Assembly: GCA_963776205.1 (NCBI GenBank)
Contig: CAVZLR010000005.1
Coordinates: 1-64,000 of the forward strand
Direction of reading: 5' to 3'
DNA: 64,000 bases
Source of the DNA: UBA4459 sp963776205
GTDB lineage: Bacteria; Bacteroidota; Bacteroidia; Bacteroidales; F082
The position numbers and the translations under genes are program-made. Shown here in pieces: positions 9,103-18,616 of the stretch. Each line of letters opens with the position of its first letter. Within the stretch, counting starts at the first letter, position 1. The notes under the pieces were generated by a model. That model was not told the origin of the DNA. It did no database searches and saw only the letters and a program-made list of their open reading frames with translations.

Positions 9103-9978
9103 TTATTCCAAAATGACTTTCATCAGGTCTTCTATGTTAGCTTTGTTTTTGCCTATAAATGTATAGATCCTGTTTTCGCGTGATATGAATAATATTAGCT
9201 GTTCCTTTTTGTCTTCCAGAGAAAAACCGTCTATGTTTTCCTCAGAATTTAGAAAACGGGTGCTGCTTGTTAACCTGCTTTTCACTTTTTGAAATGTTTT
9301 TTCGGAAATCTCGGGTGAGGGATAATTAAAAATGAAAGCAGAAATATCATTTTGCTTAAGAAATAAGCCGTCAGAAAACTGAAATATATCTGAATAGTCA
9401 AATAAATAGATGTTGCTTAACGCCAGGTTACCTCTAATGTAAATGGTATTTTTTACCAAGGAATTATATTCAGCAACCAAAACAGGCACTGCTCCGGAGA
9501 CCTTTATTTTAGCTTCTATAAGTTTGGCCTTGGCGAGTAAATTAACCAATTGTTCCTCTTGATTTGATTGTGTGGTCAGTACAATATAATAATGTCCCTT
9601 AATAAAGATCAGAAAATCATTCTGTCGAATGGATTCATCACCGATATCATGATAAATGGTTCTATTGCTCCTGTTAAAGCTGAATATGCCATAAGCCGCA
9701 CTGTCGTTGAGCATTTGGTAGATCTCTGCCTTAAAACCCAGTCCGGTTTCATTTTCGTAAGAAGCTGATATGACATCTTTAAATCCATATTCAAGGTAAA
9801 CATCAGCACCCCCATTTATGAGGAAGAATAAATCATCGCCCTGGTAATATTCAGGTTCAGATTTGAGTTCAAATCCTTTTAATTCAACAGCGCCCGGGAG
9901 CAGTTGAATCATTTTTTCCTGCTGGGCGAGCAGTTGATATGAAATAAAAGTTAAAAAAGAAAAGATTAGTATTCTCAT
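9103..9978 (-). CDS. DUF6599-like secreted protein
   Basis: A 291-residue protein with an N-terminal signal peptide (MRILIFSFLTFISYQLLAQ). The mature part opens QLLPGAVELKGFE, continues YQGDDLFFLINGGADVYLEYGF and later LFLKQNDISAFIF, and resembles the DUF6599 family, which I name from memory. Function is unknown. It starts 3 bases after the DUF362 gene on the same strand, so the two are almost certainly cotranscribed; such proteins tend to accompany DUF362 iron-sulfur proteins. Confidence 0.55.
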   Translation of the reverse strand: MRILIFSFLTFISYQLLAQQEKMIQLLPGAVELKGFELKSEPEYYQGDDLFFLINGGADVYLEYGFKDVISASYENETGLGFKAEIYQMLNDSAAYGIFSFNRSNRTIYHDIGDESIRQNDFLIFIKGHYYIVLTTQSNQEEQLVNLLAKAKLIEAKIKVSGAVPVLVAEYNSLVKNTIYIRGNLALSNIYLFDYSDIFQFSDGLFLKQNDISAFIFNYPSPEISEKTFQKVKSRLTSSTRFLNSEENIDGFSLEDKKEQLILFISRENRIYTFIGKNKANIEDLMKVILE

Positions 9979-9981
9979 GTT

Positions 9982-10926
9982 TTAGACTTCTATGATATTC
10001 AATTCTTTATAATTCATATTCCCGATACCCATTTCAGATGCTTTCGAAATAGTAAGTACATCTCCATTTTGAAATCCCAATAAGGAAGTGCAATAGGCAT
10101 CAACGGCTACAATATCTTTTCCAGCCACTACTTTCATCGGTTTTTCAATATCACCGGGTCCGCCGGGCCCGTTTGACACCAGCACTTCTGTGGCATCCAC
10201 TACCGTTAGGTCTGCCACCCGCAACAGGTTTATGTCGGCAATACACTGCGCTAAGTAAACTGGATCGTTTCGTACACCAGAATCAAGATGGAAACCCACA
10301 TTCGTTTTTCTCGTGGCTATGCCCATCATGTTTTTTAAAGCGCCAGTATACATGGTACTGGCATGATGTTTTGCAATGGGCAGGTTGATCAATATATCTA
10401 CTTCAAAAAGCGCCTTAATTACTTCAGCAGATTTGAGGCTGACTCCCGGAACTTCAGAGATCAGAAAGTGCTGTTCATCAAACTCGCATGGAAACTGGTT
10501 ATATTCAATATTACCCATAATGTCAATCATTTCGACATATTTTTGAGCATGAGTAGAGCGCTGCCAGTATTCAGGTTTTACATTTTGCAATGTTATTACT
10601 TCAGCAGCACCTGCGTCAAAACACAATTTCGCAACTGCAATGGAAACATCTGGGTGGGTATAAGTGCCCGGAATTTCAAAGTCGGAATTAATCAGCAAAC
10701 CTACTTTAGCACCTTCCGGAACGAAAGTTTGCATACCACCTAACATTTTGATGGCTTTGACGGTATTTTTAAATATATTATCGCCGTTCACAACAGCGAT
10801 TTCAGCTTTTGCCTTTAATAGTGAGCCAAATAGTTTTTGCGGTGCGAGTTGACTCAGCAGGAATGCCGCGGTTCCTGCAATTCCTGAATTCCGAAGGAAT
10901 GACCTTCTGTCCATTTTCTTTTTCAT
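9982..10926 (-). CDS. DUF362 protein with Tat signal
   Basis: A 314-residue protein. A twin-arginine signal (MDRRSFLRNSGIAGTAAFLLS) predicts export in folded form, usually with a bound cofactor. The body follows the DUF362 pattern: VGLLINSDFE, AGAAEVITLQ, DILINLPIAKHHASTMYTGALKNMMGI (the core family motif at about residues 180-205) and VVDATEVLVSNGPGGPG. The four-cysteine ferredoxin cluster seen in some members is absent. Function is unknown. It leads a two-gene operon with the DUF6599-like gene and lies 112 bases downstream of the aromatic gene block on the same strand, where I found no convincing terminator. Confidence 0.8.
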   Translation of the reverse strand: MKKKMDRRSFLRNSGIAGTAAFLLSQLAPQKLFGSLLKAKAEIAVVNGDNIFKNTVKAIKMLGGMQTFVPEGAKVGLLINSDFEIPGTYTHPDVSIAVAKLCFDAGAAEVITLQNVKPEYWQRSTHAQKYVEMIDIMGNIEYNQFPCEFDEQHFLISEVPGVSLKSAEVIKALFEVDILINLPIAKHHASTMYTGALKNMMGIATRKTNVGFHLDSGVRNDPVYLAQCIADINLLRVADLTVVDATEVLVSNGPGGPGDIEKPMKVVAGKDIVAVDAYCTSLLGFQNGDVLTISKASEMGIGNMNYKELNIIEV

Positions 10927-11038
10927 TCACATGGATGTTGATTTGCCAGCTTAAAAATAAGCATTTTGGGAAATTAGTCAGAGTATCTGCATTTTTCCCT
11001 CAATTCTGCTCGTATCGGGAGCGGAAAACAGCATTTGT

Positions 11039-12052
11039 TTAGTTGAGTTGCCGTTTCGCCTTCAAAATGGTTCGTACATTTTCATATAACATATCAGCTT
11101 CTTCAAAATTCAGGCTTTGCTGGCCGTCTGAAATGGCTTTTTCAGGTTCTTCATGCACTTCAATGATGATGCCGTCTGCACCGGTCATTACCCCTGCAAG
11201 TGTCATGGGTTCAATGTATTTCCTGATACCAATGCCATGGGATGAGTCGACAATAACGGGTAAATGCGATTTATCTTTTAGGATGGCCACAGCGTTCAAA
11301 TCCAGTGTATTTCGATAGGCTTTTTCAAAGGTACGGATGCCTCTTTCGCAGAGCAGAATCTTTTCATTCCCATTCGAAAATATGTATTCGGCAGCTTGTA
11401 AAAGTTCATCAATTGTTCCAGCAATACCACGTTTCAGCATTATAGGTTTATCCACATTGCCCAGCGCATCCAGTAAGTTGAAATTCTGGGAATTGCGGGC
11501 GCCTACCTGGAAAATGTCTACATAATCAAGCATGTCATCGATTTGAGAGACCTGCATAACTTCGGTGATGATCTTAATCCCATTTTCAGAACAATGTTTA
11601 TGGAACATTTTCAAACCTTCAATGCCAAGTCCCCTGAAACTATAGGGCGAACTTCGGGGTTTATAAACGCCTCCCCTCATGATCTGTATGTTGTTCTTTT
11701 TGAGATGTTCTACTGTGTGGATCACCTGCTCTTCGCTTTCAATAGAGCACGGTCCAGCCATAATACCAAAGTGGCCATTACCAATCTGGATACCATCACC
11801 CAGGTCGACAGCTGTTTGGTTCAGTTTCCATTTGGAAGAAACCAGTTTATACTGATCGCTGACCCGATGGATGTCTTCGATTCCTTCCAGGGAACCAATC
11901 GTCCGTAAGTCGATTTCTTTTTTACCGATCCCAACCAGGTAATTAGCGAACTGGGTTTTCACAAGATTATGGTCAAAACCCATTTTTAAAACCTGGTTCT
12001 TGATCTTTTCAAGCCGGTCAGCGGATATGTTGTTTTCGAGTTGAATGATCAT
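11039..12052 (-). CDS. aroF: 3-deoxy-7-phosphoheptulonate synthase, type I-beta
   Basis: A 337-residue DAHP synthase, which condenses phosphoenolpyruvate with erythrose 4-phosphate at the entry to the shikimate pathway. Residues 1-70 form a ferredoxin-like/ACT-like N-terminal domain (MIIQLENNISADRLEKI), as in Thermotoga-type enzymes where it mediates feedback by aromatic amino acids. The catalytic barrel follows: IMAGPCSIES (about 95), RGGVYKPRSSPYSFRG, QVGARNSQNF, ERGIRTFE, PVIVDSSHG and the C-terminal GADGIIIEVH with the metal ligand Glu. It is the last gene of the trp segment, one base after trpA. A second DAHP synthase fused to chorismate mutase lies upstream in the same block. Confidence 0.93.
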   Translation of the reverse strand: MIIQLENNISADRLEKIKNQVLKMGFDHNLVKTQFANYLVGIGKKEIDLRTIGSLEGIEDIHRVSDQYKLVSSKWKLNQTAVDLGDGIQIGNGHFGIMAGPCSIESEEQVIHTVEHLKKNNIQIMRGGVYKPRSSPYSFRGLGIEGLKMFHKHCSENGIKIITEVMQVSQIDDMLDYVDIFQVGARNSQNFNLLDALGNVDKPIMLKRGIAGTIDELLQAAEYIFSNGNEKILLCERGIRTFEKAYRNTLDLNAVAILKDKSHLPVIVDSSHGIGIRKYIEPMTLAGVMTGADGIIIEVHEEPEKAISDGQQSLNFEEADMLYENVRTILKAKRQLN

Positions 12053-12053
12053 G

Positions 12054-12806
12054 TTATGCTTTTAATGAAGTGAGGAATTGAGCTGCATTCTCTTTGGCTA
12101 CATACCTGATAAATTCGCTGCCGATTATGGCACCATTGGCATACCGGCATGCAAATTCGTAGGTTGCTTTGTCGTAAATTCCGAAACCGATCATAGTGGG
12201 TTTTGAAAGTTTCATCGCCCTGACCTTCTCGTAATGCTTTTGCTGTTTTTTAGTGATCTTTCGTTTTTTTCCGGTTATGGAACTGCTCGAAACAACGTAA
12301 ATAAAGCCTGTTGTCAGCGCATCAATTTTCCGGATTCTTGCTTCAGTTGTGGTTGGTGTTATCAGAAAGCTGATAAGTAGGTTGTGTTTTTCAAATATTT
12401 TTTTGTATTCCTTTTCATACACTTCAATTGGCATGTCAGGGATAATCAGGTTCTGTATATCCAGTTCATTGCATTGCTTGCAGAAAGCATCTACACCGTA
12501 TTGCATGATCTGGTTTAGATAACCCATATACACAATGGGCAGGTCTGTTTTTTTACGAACGATTTTCAATACTTCAAAATAGTTGGCCAACGTCATTCCG
12601 TTTCTTATGGCCGTTATACTACTTTGCTGAATGGTTTCGCCGTCGGCAAGCGGATCGGAGAAAGGCATGCCCAGTTCAACAAAATCGACACCGTAGTCTT
12701 CAATTTCTGTTAAGATTTCAATGGTTCTGTCAACAGTTGGGAAACCTGCCGTGAGGAAAATACTCAGTAAGTTCTGTGATTTTAATATGTCTGTAATTGA
12801 TTTCAT
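12054..12806 (-). CDS. trpA: Tryptophan synthase alpha subunit
   Basis: A 250-residue alpha subunit, which cleaves indole-3-glycerol phosphate to indole and glyceraldehyde 3-phosphate. The catalytic acids are present: Glu in VELGMPFSDPLADG (about residue 42) and Asp of the same motif. The phosphate-binding part near the C-terminus reads GFGIYDKA followed by GAIIGSEFIRY. It is slightly shorter than the enterobacterial enzyme (about 268). It sits 14 bases after trpB and one base before aroF in the trp operon. Confidence 0.95.
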   Translation of the reverse strand: MKSITDILKSQNLLSIFLTAGFPTVDRTIEILTEIEDYGVDFVELGMPFSDPLADGETIQQSSITAIRNGMTLANYFEVLKIVRKKTDLPIVYMGYLNQIMQYGVDAFCKQCNELDIQNLIIPDMPIEVYEKEYKKIFEKHNLLISFLITPTTTEARIRKIDALTTGFIYVVSSSSITGKKRKITKKQQKHYEKVRAMKLSKPTMIGFGIYDKATYEFACRYANGAIIGSEFIRYVAKENAAQFLTSLKA

Positions 12807-12820
12807 CTTTTTTTACGGTT

Positions 12821-14053
12821 TTAGGGTACAAACAGGAAACTTTTTTCTAAATCTTCATGCGGGTGTTTTTTGGCATACTTGAAGTATTTCTGGTAGGCTT
12901 CCATATCCTTATCGCCTCTGCCCGATAGATTTATAACTATGATCTCTTCTTTTGTGGTTTCCAAAATAGGCAGGATACCTAAAGCATGTGCCGATTCCAG
13001 TGCAGGAATGATACCTTCTAGCCGCGTTAATTCCATGGCAGCTTCCAATGCCTGGATATCGGTTATTGGGTACACATCCAGTCTTTTTTCCTTGATTAAA
13101 TGGGCATGCAATGGACCAATGCCCGGGTAGTCCAGTCCGGCAGAAATAGAGTATGGTTCCGTGATCTGCCCGTCAGGAGTTTGCATAAGCAGGGTTTTAC
13201 TTCCGTGAATGATGCCGTCTCTTCCCAAAATACTGGTAGCGGCAGATTCACCCGAATCGATACCTTTTCCTGCGCCTTCTGCGGCAATGAGCTGAACTTT
13301 TTTATTGTCGAGATAATGATAAAATATACCCGCTGCATTGCTGCCGCCACCTATGCAGGCCAATATCCGGTCAGGATCTTTTACACCTTCTTTTTGCATT
13401 AATTGATCCTGAAGTTCTTCGCTGATAACGGACTGGAACCATGCTACCATATCAGGGTAGGGGTGAGGGCCGACTACAGAACCGATCAGGTAATAGGTAT
13501 CCTCCGGGTTGTTGATCCAGTCGCGTATAGCTTCATTGGTAGCATCTTTTAACGTCTGACTGCCGGAATGAGCCGTTATTACTTTTGCTCCCAGCATTTT
13601 CATTCGGGCGACATTCGGGGCCTGGCGTTTTACATCCAGTGCGCCCATATACACTACGCATTCGAGGTCCATTAAAGCGCAAACGGTGGCTGTAGCTACA
13701 CCGTGTTGTCCTGCTCCGGTTTCAGCAATAATGCGCTTTTTACCCATATGTTTTGCCACAAGTATCTGCCCCAGCGTATTGTTAATTTTATGTGAACCGG
13801 TATGGTTCAGGTCTTCTCGTTTCAGGTATATTTTACAACCGTATTTATCTGAAAGCCTTGTCGCAAAATACAAGGGGCTGGGCCTGCCTGCATAATCCTG
13901 CAATAATTTTTTGTATTCCTTTTGAAAGGTAGGATTGCTAATGATACCCTGGTAATTATCCTGTAGTTGCTGAATATTTTGGTGGAGCATTTCAGGAATA
14001 TAGGCACCTCCATAGCTGCTGTAATAACCGTTTTTATCTGTAGTAAAACTCAT
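12821..14053 (-). CDS. trpB: Tryptophan synthase beta subunit
   Basis: A 410-residue PLP enzyme joining indole and serine to make tryptophan. REDLNHTGSHKINN holds the PLP lysine (about residue 95), ETGAGQHGVATA the catalytic loop, and CIGGGSNAAG the phosphate-binding glycines; the end has VINLSGRGDKD. It belongs to the standard TrpB1 class that pairs with TrpA. The start codon overlaps the stop of trpF by 4 bases (ATGA), which suggests translational coupling. Codon use and length are ordinary. Confidence 0.96.
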   Translation of the reverse strand: MSFTTDKNGYYSSYGGAYIPEMLHQNIQQLQDNYQGIISNPTFQKEYKKLLQDYAGRPSPLYFATRLSDKYGCKIYLKREDLNHTGSHKINNTLGQILVAKHMGKKRIIAETGAGQHGVATATVCALMDLECVVYMGALDVKRQAPNVARMKMLGAKVITAHSGSQTLKDATNEAIRDWINNPEDTYYLIGSVVGPHPYPDMVAWFQSVISEELQDQLMQKEGVKDPDRILACIGGGSNAAGIFYHYLDNKKVQLIAAEGAGKGIDSGESAATSILGRDGIIHGSKTLLMQTPDGQITEPYSISAGLDYPGIGPLHAHLIKEKRLDVYPITDIQALEAAMELTRLEGIIPALESAHALGILPILETTKEEIIVINLSGRGDKDMEAYQKYFKYAKKHPHEDLEKSFLFVP

Positions 14054-14667
14054 GTGATTTGATTTATAAACTTTTTGATTTGATCTAAATTTTTTATACC
14101 TGGCTCCGTCTCGAAACCGCTGTTAATGTCTATTCCGGCGAATTTGTGATGATTTAGCTGTTTAATTATTCCGGCATCATCCGGGGAGATACCACCGCTT
14201 AATAGAAATGGTGTTTTGCCCTTGTATTTTTCAAGTAACTGCCAGTTGAATTTTTTCCCGGTACCACCGTGCAATTTGTCTTTTGTGTCAAAGAGGAAAT
14301 AGTTGCAAGTACTTTCAAATGGAAGTGTTTCTTCAAACTTGAAAGATTCATCAATTCGGAAAGCTTTTATTATGGGAATCTCTTTTGAAAGCCGATTAAC
14401 AAATATCGCATCTTCATAACCATGAAGCTGGATGAAATCCAGCGAATACTGCTTGGAAGTTTGGAGGATGTTTTCCATATCCTCATTCACAAATACACCC
14501 ACTTTTTTAATACTTTCTGGTATGGATTGAATTTGTTCAGCTGTTAGTTTGCCTTCCATATATCTTTTGGATTTAGGATAAAAAATAAAACCCATAAAAT
14601 CGATGTGTATTTCATCAGTTCGATGAAGAAACTCCAGATTCGCTATGCCACACACTTTTACCAGCAT
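14050..14667 (-). CDS. trpF: Phosphoribosylanthranilate isomerase
   Basis: A 205-residue beta/alpha barrel enzyme that isomerises phosphoribosylanthranilate to CdRP. The start MLVKVCGI carries the conserved general-base cysteine; the general-acid aspartate is likely in FLFDTKD (about residue 125), and LSGGISPDD and GIDINSGFETEPG bind phosphate. Length is normal. It overlaps trpB by 4 bases and starts one base after the trpC stop, in the same operon. Confidence 0.94.
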   Translation of the reverse strand: MLVKVCGIANLEFLHRTDEIHIDFMGFIFYPKSKRYMEGKLTAEQIQSIPESIKKVGVFVNEDMENILQTSKQYSLDFIQLHGYEDAIFVNRLSKEIPIIKAFRIDESFKFEETLPFESTCNYFLFDTKDKLHGGTGKKFNWQLLEKYKGKTPFLLSGGISPDDAGIIKQLNHHKFAGIDINSGFETEPGIKNLDQIKKFINQIT

Positions 14668-14668
14668 C

Positions 14669-15484
14669 TTATTCCTGATTTACGGGTTTGCAGTCCACCA
14701 AACGGTTCAATTCATCAATGAATTTTAAGCAACTTTTTCCCGGATGCGACGATTTCATAAATTGTTCTCCAATTAAAAACCCATTATAACCTGCCTCTTT
14801 TAACCGACACACCACCTCAGGATTGCTAATGCCGCTTTCAGAAATCTTAAAGGTATCAGCAGGAATATGATTGAGCAATTCATATGAAGTCCGGATGTCT
14901 ACTGCAAAGGTTTCCAGGTTGCGGTTATTTACTCCGATGATATCTACCGAGCCGGATACTTTTTGAAGCTGTTCTTTCGAGTGCACTTCCATCAACACTT
15001 CCATTTCGAGAGATTTGGCGAGATCAGCCAATTGCATTACTTCTTTTTCGCTAAGAATCTCCGCTATCAGCAAAATGGCATCTGCGCCTATGGAACGTGC
15101 TTCATAGAGCTGGTAAGCGTCAATTGTGAAATCTTTTCTGAGAATGGGACAGAAATTGAATTTTCGGGCAGTTTTTAAGTCTTCGTTCGAACCACCAAAA
15201 AAATGATGATCAGTGAGAACCGATAGTGCAGAAGCACCTGCCCGCATATATCCAATCGAGGTTTCTTCCACATCAGCATAGGCATTGATGATGCCTTTAG
15301 AAGGAGATTTTCTTTTGAATTCAGCAATGATACCAGATTTGTCTTCCCGGGCAAGATATTTTTTTAAGGAAACGGTAGGAGAAGAGAAATACAAAGATTT
15401 TTCCAGGAGTTTGACCGGGTACAATTCCTTTCTTTCCGCTACTTCCTGTTTTTTAAATGCAACTATTTGATCGAGTATATTCAT
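14669..15484 (-). CDS. trpC: Indole-3-glycerol phosphate synthase
   Basis: A 271-residue TIM-barrel enzyme that closes the indole ring. Visible motifs: AEFKRKSPSKG (catalytic lysine, about residue 55), LSVLTDHHFFGGS, ILRKDFTIDAYQ, ADAILLIAEIL, IGVNNRNLETF and SESGISNPE. It lies one base after trpD and one base before trpF, so the order and the tight spacing fit one polycistronic trp message. Confidence 0.96.
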   Translation of the reverse strand: MNILDQIVAFKKQEVAERKELYPVKLLEKSLYFSSPTVSLKKYLAREDKSGIIAEFKRKSPSKGIINAYADVEETSIGYMRAGASALSVLTDHHFFGGSNEDLKTARKFNFCPILRKDFTIDAYQLYEARSIGADAILLIAEILSEKEVMQLADLAKSLEMEVLMEVHSKEQLQKVSGSVDIIGVNNRNLETFAVDIRTSYELLNHIPADTFKISESGISNPEVVCRLKEAGYNGFLIGEQFMKSSHPGKSCLKFIDELNRLVDCKPVNQE

Positions 15485-15485
15485 T

Positions 15486-16478
15486 TTAATTGTGGCTTAA
15501 AAGTGTATTAAATGATTGAAGTGCGTTTCCTGCTTCAATGGAAGCCCGGGCCTGGTCAATACAATTTTCAATTTGTAATTCAGAATGTATGCACCGAATG
15601 GCCATGGCCGAATTGGCGATCACCACGTTTTTTTGAGCATTCGTAGCGTTGTTTTTTAGTACATTCATAAATATCTGAGCTGCATCTTCAATGGATTCTC
15701 CCCCGGTGATCTGCTCTTGTTTAAGTCTTTCCAATCCGATAGATTCGGGTTCGATGATTTCTTCTTTGGTATTGCCGATCAGCTTAAACGGGCTGGTCAA
15801 TGATATTTCGTCATATCCATCTAATGAATGAATGATTGAATAATTGCGATCCAAATCCTGGTATATATAATGATACAGTCTCATGACTTTTAAATCAAAC
15901 ACGCCAACGATCTGGTTTTGCGGAAGGGAAGGGTTCACTAGCGGCCCCAACATATTGAAAAAGGTTTTCACGCCCAATTCTTTTCGAATAGGGGCAACCG
16001 ACTTCATAGCGGGGTGGAAAAGAGGTGCATGTAGGAATGAAATATTCGCTTTGTCGAGTTGCTTTTTTAAAAGGTCCTCATTGTTTGTAAAACGAAAACC
16101 CAGGTGTTCCAATACATTGGAAGAACCACTGACTGAAGAAACTCCATAATTGCCATGCTTGGCTACTTTATAACCAGCTCCGGCAACCACAAATGAGGAT
16201 AGCGTGGAAATATTGAAAGTGTTTTTACTATCGCCACCGGTACCACAAAGGTCGATGGTATTGAATTCAGAAAAGTCAACCTTAATGCATAATTCAAGCA
16301 GCGCTTCACGAAATCCTTTCAACTCCTCAACACTCACAGAACGCATGAGAAATACGGTAATGAAAGCTGCCACCTGTGACGGATTGTATTGCTGGTTGGC
16401 AATATTGATCAATATCTCCCTTGCCTGTTCCTTATCCAGGTGTTGATGTTCAAATAGCTGGTTGAGTATTTGTTTCAT
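15486..16478 (-). CDS. trpD: Anthranilate phosphoribosyltransferase
   Basis: A 330-residue enzyme that attaches phosphoribosyl pyrophosphate to anthranilate. The glycine-rich DLCGTGGDSKNTFNIST (about residues 77-93) binds PRPP, with KHGNYGVSS and NMLGPLVNP following. TrpD is separate from TrpG here rather than fused, as is common outside the enterobacteria. It is one base downstream of trpG. Confidence 0.95.
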   Translation of the reverse strand: MKQILNQLFEHQHLDKEQAREILINIANQQYNPSQVAAFITVFLMRSVSVEELKGFREALLELCIKVDFSEFNTIDLCGTGGDSKNTFNISTLSSFVVAGAGYKVAKHGNYGVSSVSGSSNVLEHLGFRFTNNEDLLKKQLDKANISFLHAPLFHPAMKSVAPIRKELGVKTFFNMLGPLVNPSLPQNQIVGVFDLKVMRLYHYIYQDLDRNYSIIHSLDGYDEISLTSPFKLIGNTKEEIIEPESIGLERLKQEQITGGESIEDAAQIFMNVLKNNATNAQKNVVIANSAMAIRCIHSELQIENCIDQARASIEAGNALQSFNTLLSHN

Positions 16479-16479
16479 G

Positions 16480-17061
16480 CTAGGAGTTTAAAAAATTAAT
16501 GATCATTTGCTGGCCGTGTTCGGTTAATATCGATTCAGGATGGAATTGAACTCCGCGCACGTCAAATTCCTTGTGTTTGGCAGCCATAATTTCATTTTTC
16601 TCATCCACACAAGTAATCTCAATTGATTCGGGCAATCCTTCTTTGTCGACAATCCACGAATGATACCTGCCTGCTTCAAACTCATCAGGGATATTGTTGA
16701 AGATCAAATCGGGTTGCTTCACCTTCATTTTTGTTTTTACGCCATGATACACCTTATCCAGGTTTTTGAGTTTGGCGCCATACACTTCGCCGATAGCTTG
16801 TAAACCGAGGCAGACACCAAATATTTTTTTTGTCGGGCCGTAGGTTGCGATGATTTGTTTCAGAAGACCGGCTTCATCAGGAATGCCGGGTCCGGGTGAC
16901 AGAATAATGCCATCGTATTCAGCAACTTCCGTTAACTCAATTTCATCGTTTCTTTTAATGGTATAGGTTCCTTTAAAATTTTCGTCAACAATCTGCACGA
17001 GGTTGTAGGTAAAGGAATCGTAGTTATCTATGATCAGTATCTTTTTCATGTTATAGTTCAT
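16480..17061 (-). CDS. trpG: Anthranilate synthase glutaminase subunit
   Basis: A class I glutamine amidotransferase of 193 residues that supplies ammonia to TrpE. Catalytic triad: Cys in FGVCLGLQAIGE (about residue 83), His and Glu in VQFHPESILTEHG (about 173). SPGPGIPDEAG forms the oxyanion region. Two in-frame starts exist: 17061 (MNYNMKK) and 17049 (MKKILIIDNYDSFTYN). The family usually starts at the second, which is 1 base after the true trpE stop once the frameshift there is corrected; the first would overlap trpE by 11 bases. Either way translation is probably coupled to trpE. It could also serve p-aminobenzoate synthesis. Confidence 0.94.
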   Translation of the reverse strand: MNYNMKKILIIDNYDSFTYNLVQIVDENFKGTYTIKRNDEIELTEVAEYDGIILSPGPGIPDEAGLLKQIIATYGPTKKIFGVCLGLQAIGEVYGAKLKNLDKVYHGVKTKMKVKQPDLIFNNIPDEFEAGRYHSWIVDKEGLPESIEITCVDEKNEIMAAKHKEFDVRGVQFHPESILTEHGQQMIINFLNS

Positions 17062-18461
17062 TTGCCATAGTGATCGCTTTTCGCAATGCTTCTGATTTAT
17101 TTTTTACTTCCTGTAATTCATTTTCTTCATTCGAGTCAATGACAATTCCTGCCCCGGCTTGGTAATACAAGCGTATTATTCATACTCAGGAATGAACGAA
17201 TGAGTATGGCATGATTCAGTTCGCCATTTAATTTTAAAAATCCGATGGCACCACCATAAAAACTCCTGTTTTCTTTTTCGTATTTGTTAATCAGTTCCAA
17301 GGCTTTGTATTTGGGAGCACCCGAAAGTGTTCCGGCCGGAAAAGTATCTGCATAAATTCGCATGCTTTTACTTCCGGCAACCAATTCGCCTTCAACCTTC
17401 GAAACCAGGTGTATCACATGGCTGAAATACTGTATCTCCTTATAAGTTTCGACATGCACTTTTTTTGTATTTCTGCTTAAGTCGTTTCGGGCCAGGTCAA
17501 CCAGCATGACATGTTCCGAATTTTCTTTGGGGTCTTTTGATAATTCAATGGCAGCCAACCGATCAGTTTCATCGTCACCGGTGCGTCGATAGGTACCGGC
17601 AATAGGGTGAATTTGTGCTTTACCATCATTGATGATCAGTTGTGCTTCGGGTGAAGAGCCAAAGATGCGGAAACCGCCATAATCGAAATAAAACAAATAA
17701 GGAGAAGGATTGATCGATCTCAGTGCCCTGTACACATTGAAATCGTCGCCATTAAATTGTTGTGAAAATCTTTTGGACAATACCAACTGGAAAACATCAC
17801 CACGTTGGCAGTGAAATTTGGCTTTTTTCACAAGCTCTTTGTACTCATCTTCATCTGTTGATGAGGTTTCATTGCCCAGGGCGTTAAAACTAAATGCCGG
17901 ATTGTCGATGTTATTCAACAACACATCAATCTCCGAGAAATCTGGTTTTTGATCGTCTGTATGATTCAGAATAACAAAAAGCTCATTGTTAAAGTGGTTG
18001 ATCACAATTACCACCCTGAAAAGCGCATATTGCATCTCCGGAATCTGCAAACTCTTCTTGTCTTCATCAAATGAGATCTTTTCAAAATAGGGAATCGCAT
18101 CAAAAGTTGTATAACCAAAAAAGCCACCATATTTGGTAGATATTTTATCTCCCTTGATATCAATATTTTCGATGAATGTCTGAATTTTGTCAACGGCTTT
18201 TCCTTTGACATCAGAAATGTCCTGAACTTCTTTAATTTCTTTTTCTGAAAATGTGAGTTGTCCGTTTTCTATTTTAAAACCGACAATCGGATCAAAGCAA
18301 AGGAACGAGTAAGAGTTTTCCTTCGTCTGGTAATCGGAGCTTTCAAGCAAAAGCCCTCCGTTGAATGTATCCCGCAGTCTCAGGTACAAGCCAACAGGGG
18401 TGATCATATCGGCCAAATGTCTTTTGCTGTGCGAGTAGATTGTTATTTTCTTTTGTGTCAT
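17051..18461 (-). CDS. trpE: Anthranilate synthase component I, frameshifted near the 3' end
   Basis: The chorismate-binding subunit of anthranilate synthase. The feedback motif LLESSDYQTKENSYSF (about residues 35-50) is the tryptophan site; GDVFQLVLSKRF, HPIAGTYRRTG and FPAGTLSGAPK belong to the chorismate-binding domain. As written, the frame ends at 17136 with NTLVLPSRGRNCH. One base earlier the reading continues as YYQAGAGIVIDS, then some 25 further residues, to a stop at 17051-17053. Removing one base at about 17168 restores a normal enzyme of about 470 residues. The lost part includes the GAGIV.DS active-site strand, so the uncorrected product should be inactive. It is the first structural gene after the Trp attenuator. 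Confidence 0.9.
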
Positions 18462-18477
18462 AAATTACTGCATAAAA

Positions 18478-18509
18478 AAACGGCTTGCCGTGAGTTCGAC
18501 AAGCCGTTT
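18478..18509 (-). terminator. Attenuator terminator of the trp operon
   Basis: On the minus strand AAACGGCTTG and CAAGCCGTTT form a perfect 10-bp stem around a 12-base loop, followed directly by seven T (bases 18480-18474). It lies between the Trp leader peptide and trpE, 16 bases before the trpE start codon, so it must be read through for trpE expression. A possible competing pairing is GTGAG in the leader (about 18541) with CTCAC in the loop, only 5 bp. Confidence 0.85.
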
Positions 18510-18528
18510 CTGTTTTTTAAATGATAGG

Positions 18529-18594
18529 TTATCTTTTCTCACTATTTCTCAGCGAAGAAAGCCACCACCATGATGTATTGTTTGATTGAATCAT
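18529..18594 (-). CDS. trpL: Trp operon leader peptide (WWW)
   Basis: A 21-codon reading frame starting MIQSNNTSWWWLSSL and ending EKR before TAA. Three consecutive TGG codons (18559-18567) stand 8 codons after the start. Three adjacent Trp codons in so short a frame, directly before a Rho-independent terminator and trpE, are the signature of ribosome-mediated attenuation: with charged tRNA-Trp scarce the ribosome stalls and the terminator fails. The promoter lies just upstream, giving an untranslated leader of about 15 bases. Confidence 0.85.
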   Translation of the reverse strand: MIQSNNTSWWWLSSLRNSEKR

Positions 18595-18616
18595 TTTCTA
18601 ATTTAAATTGCTGGTA

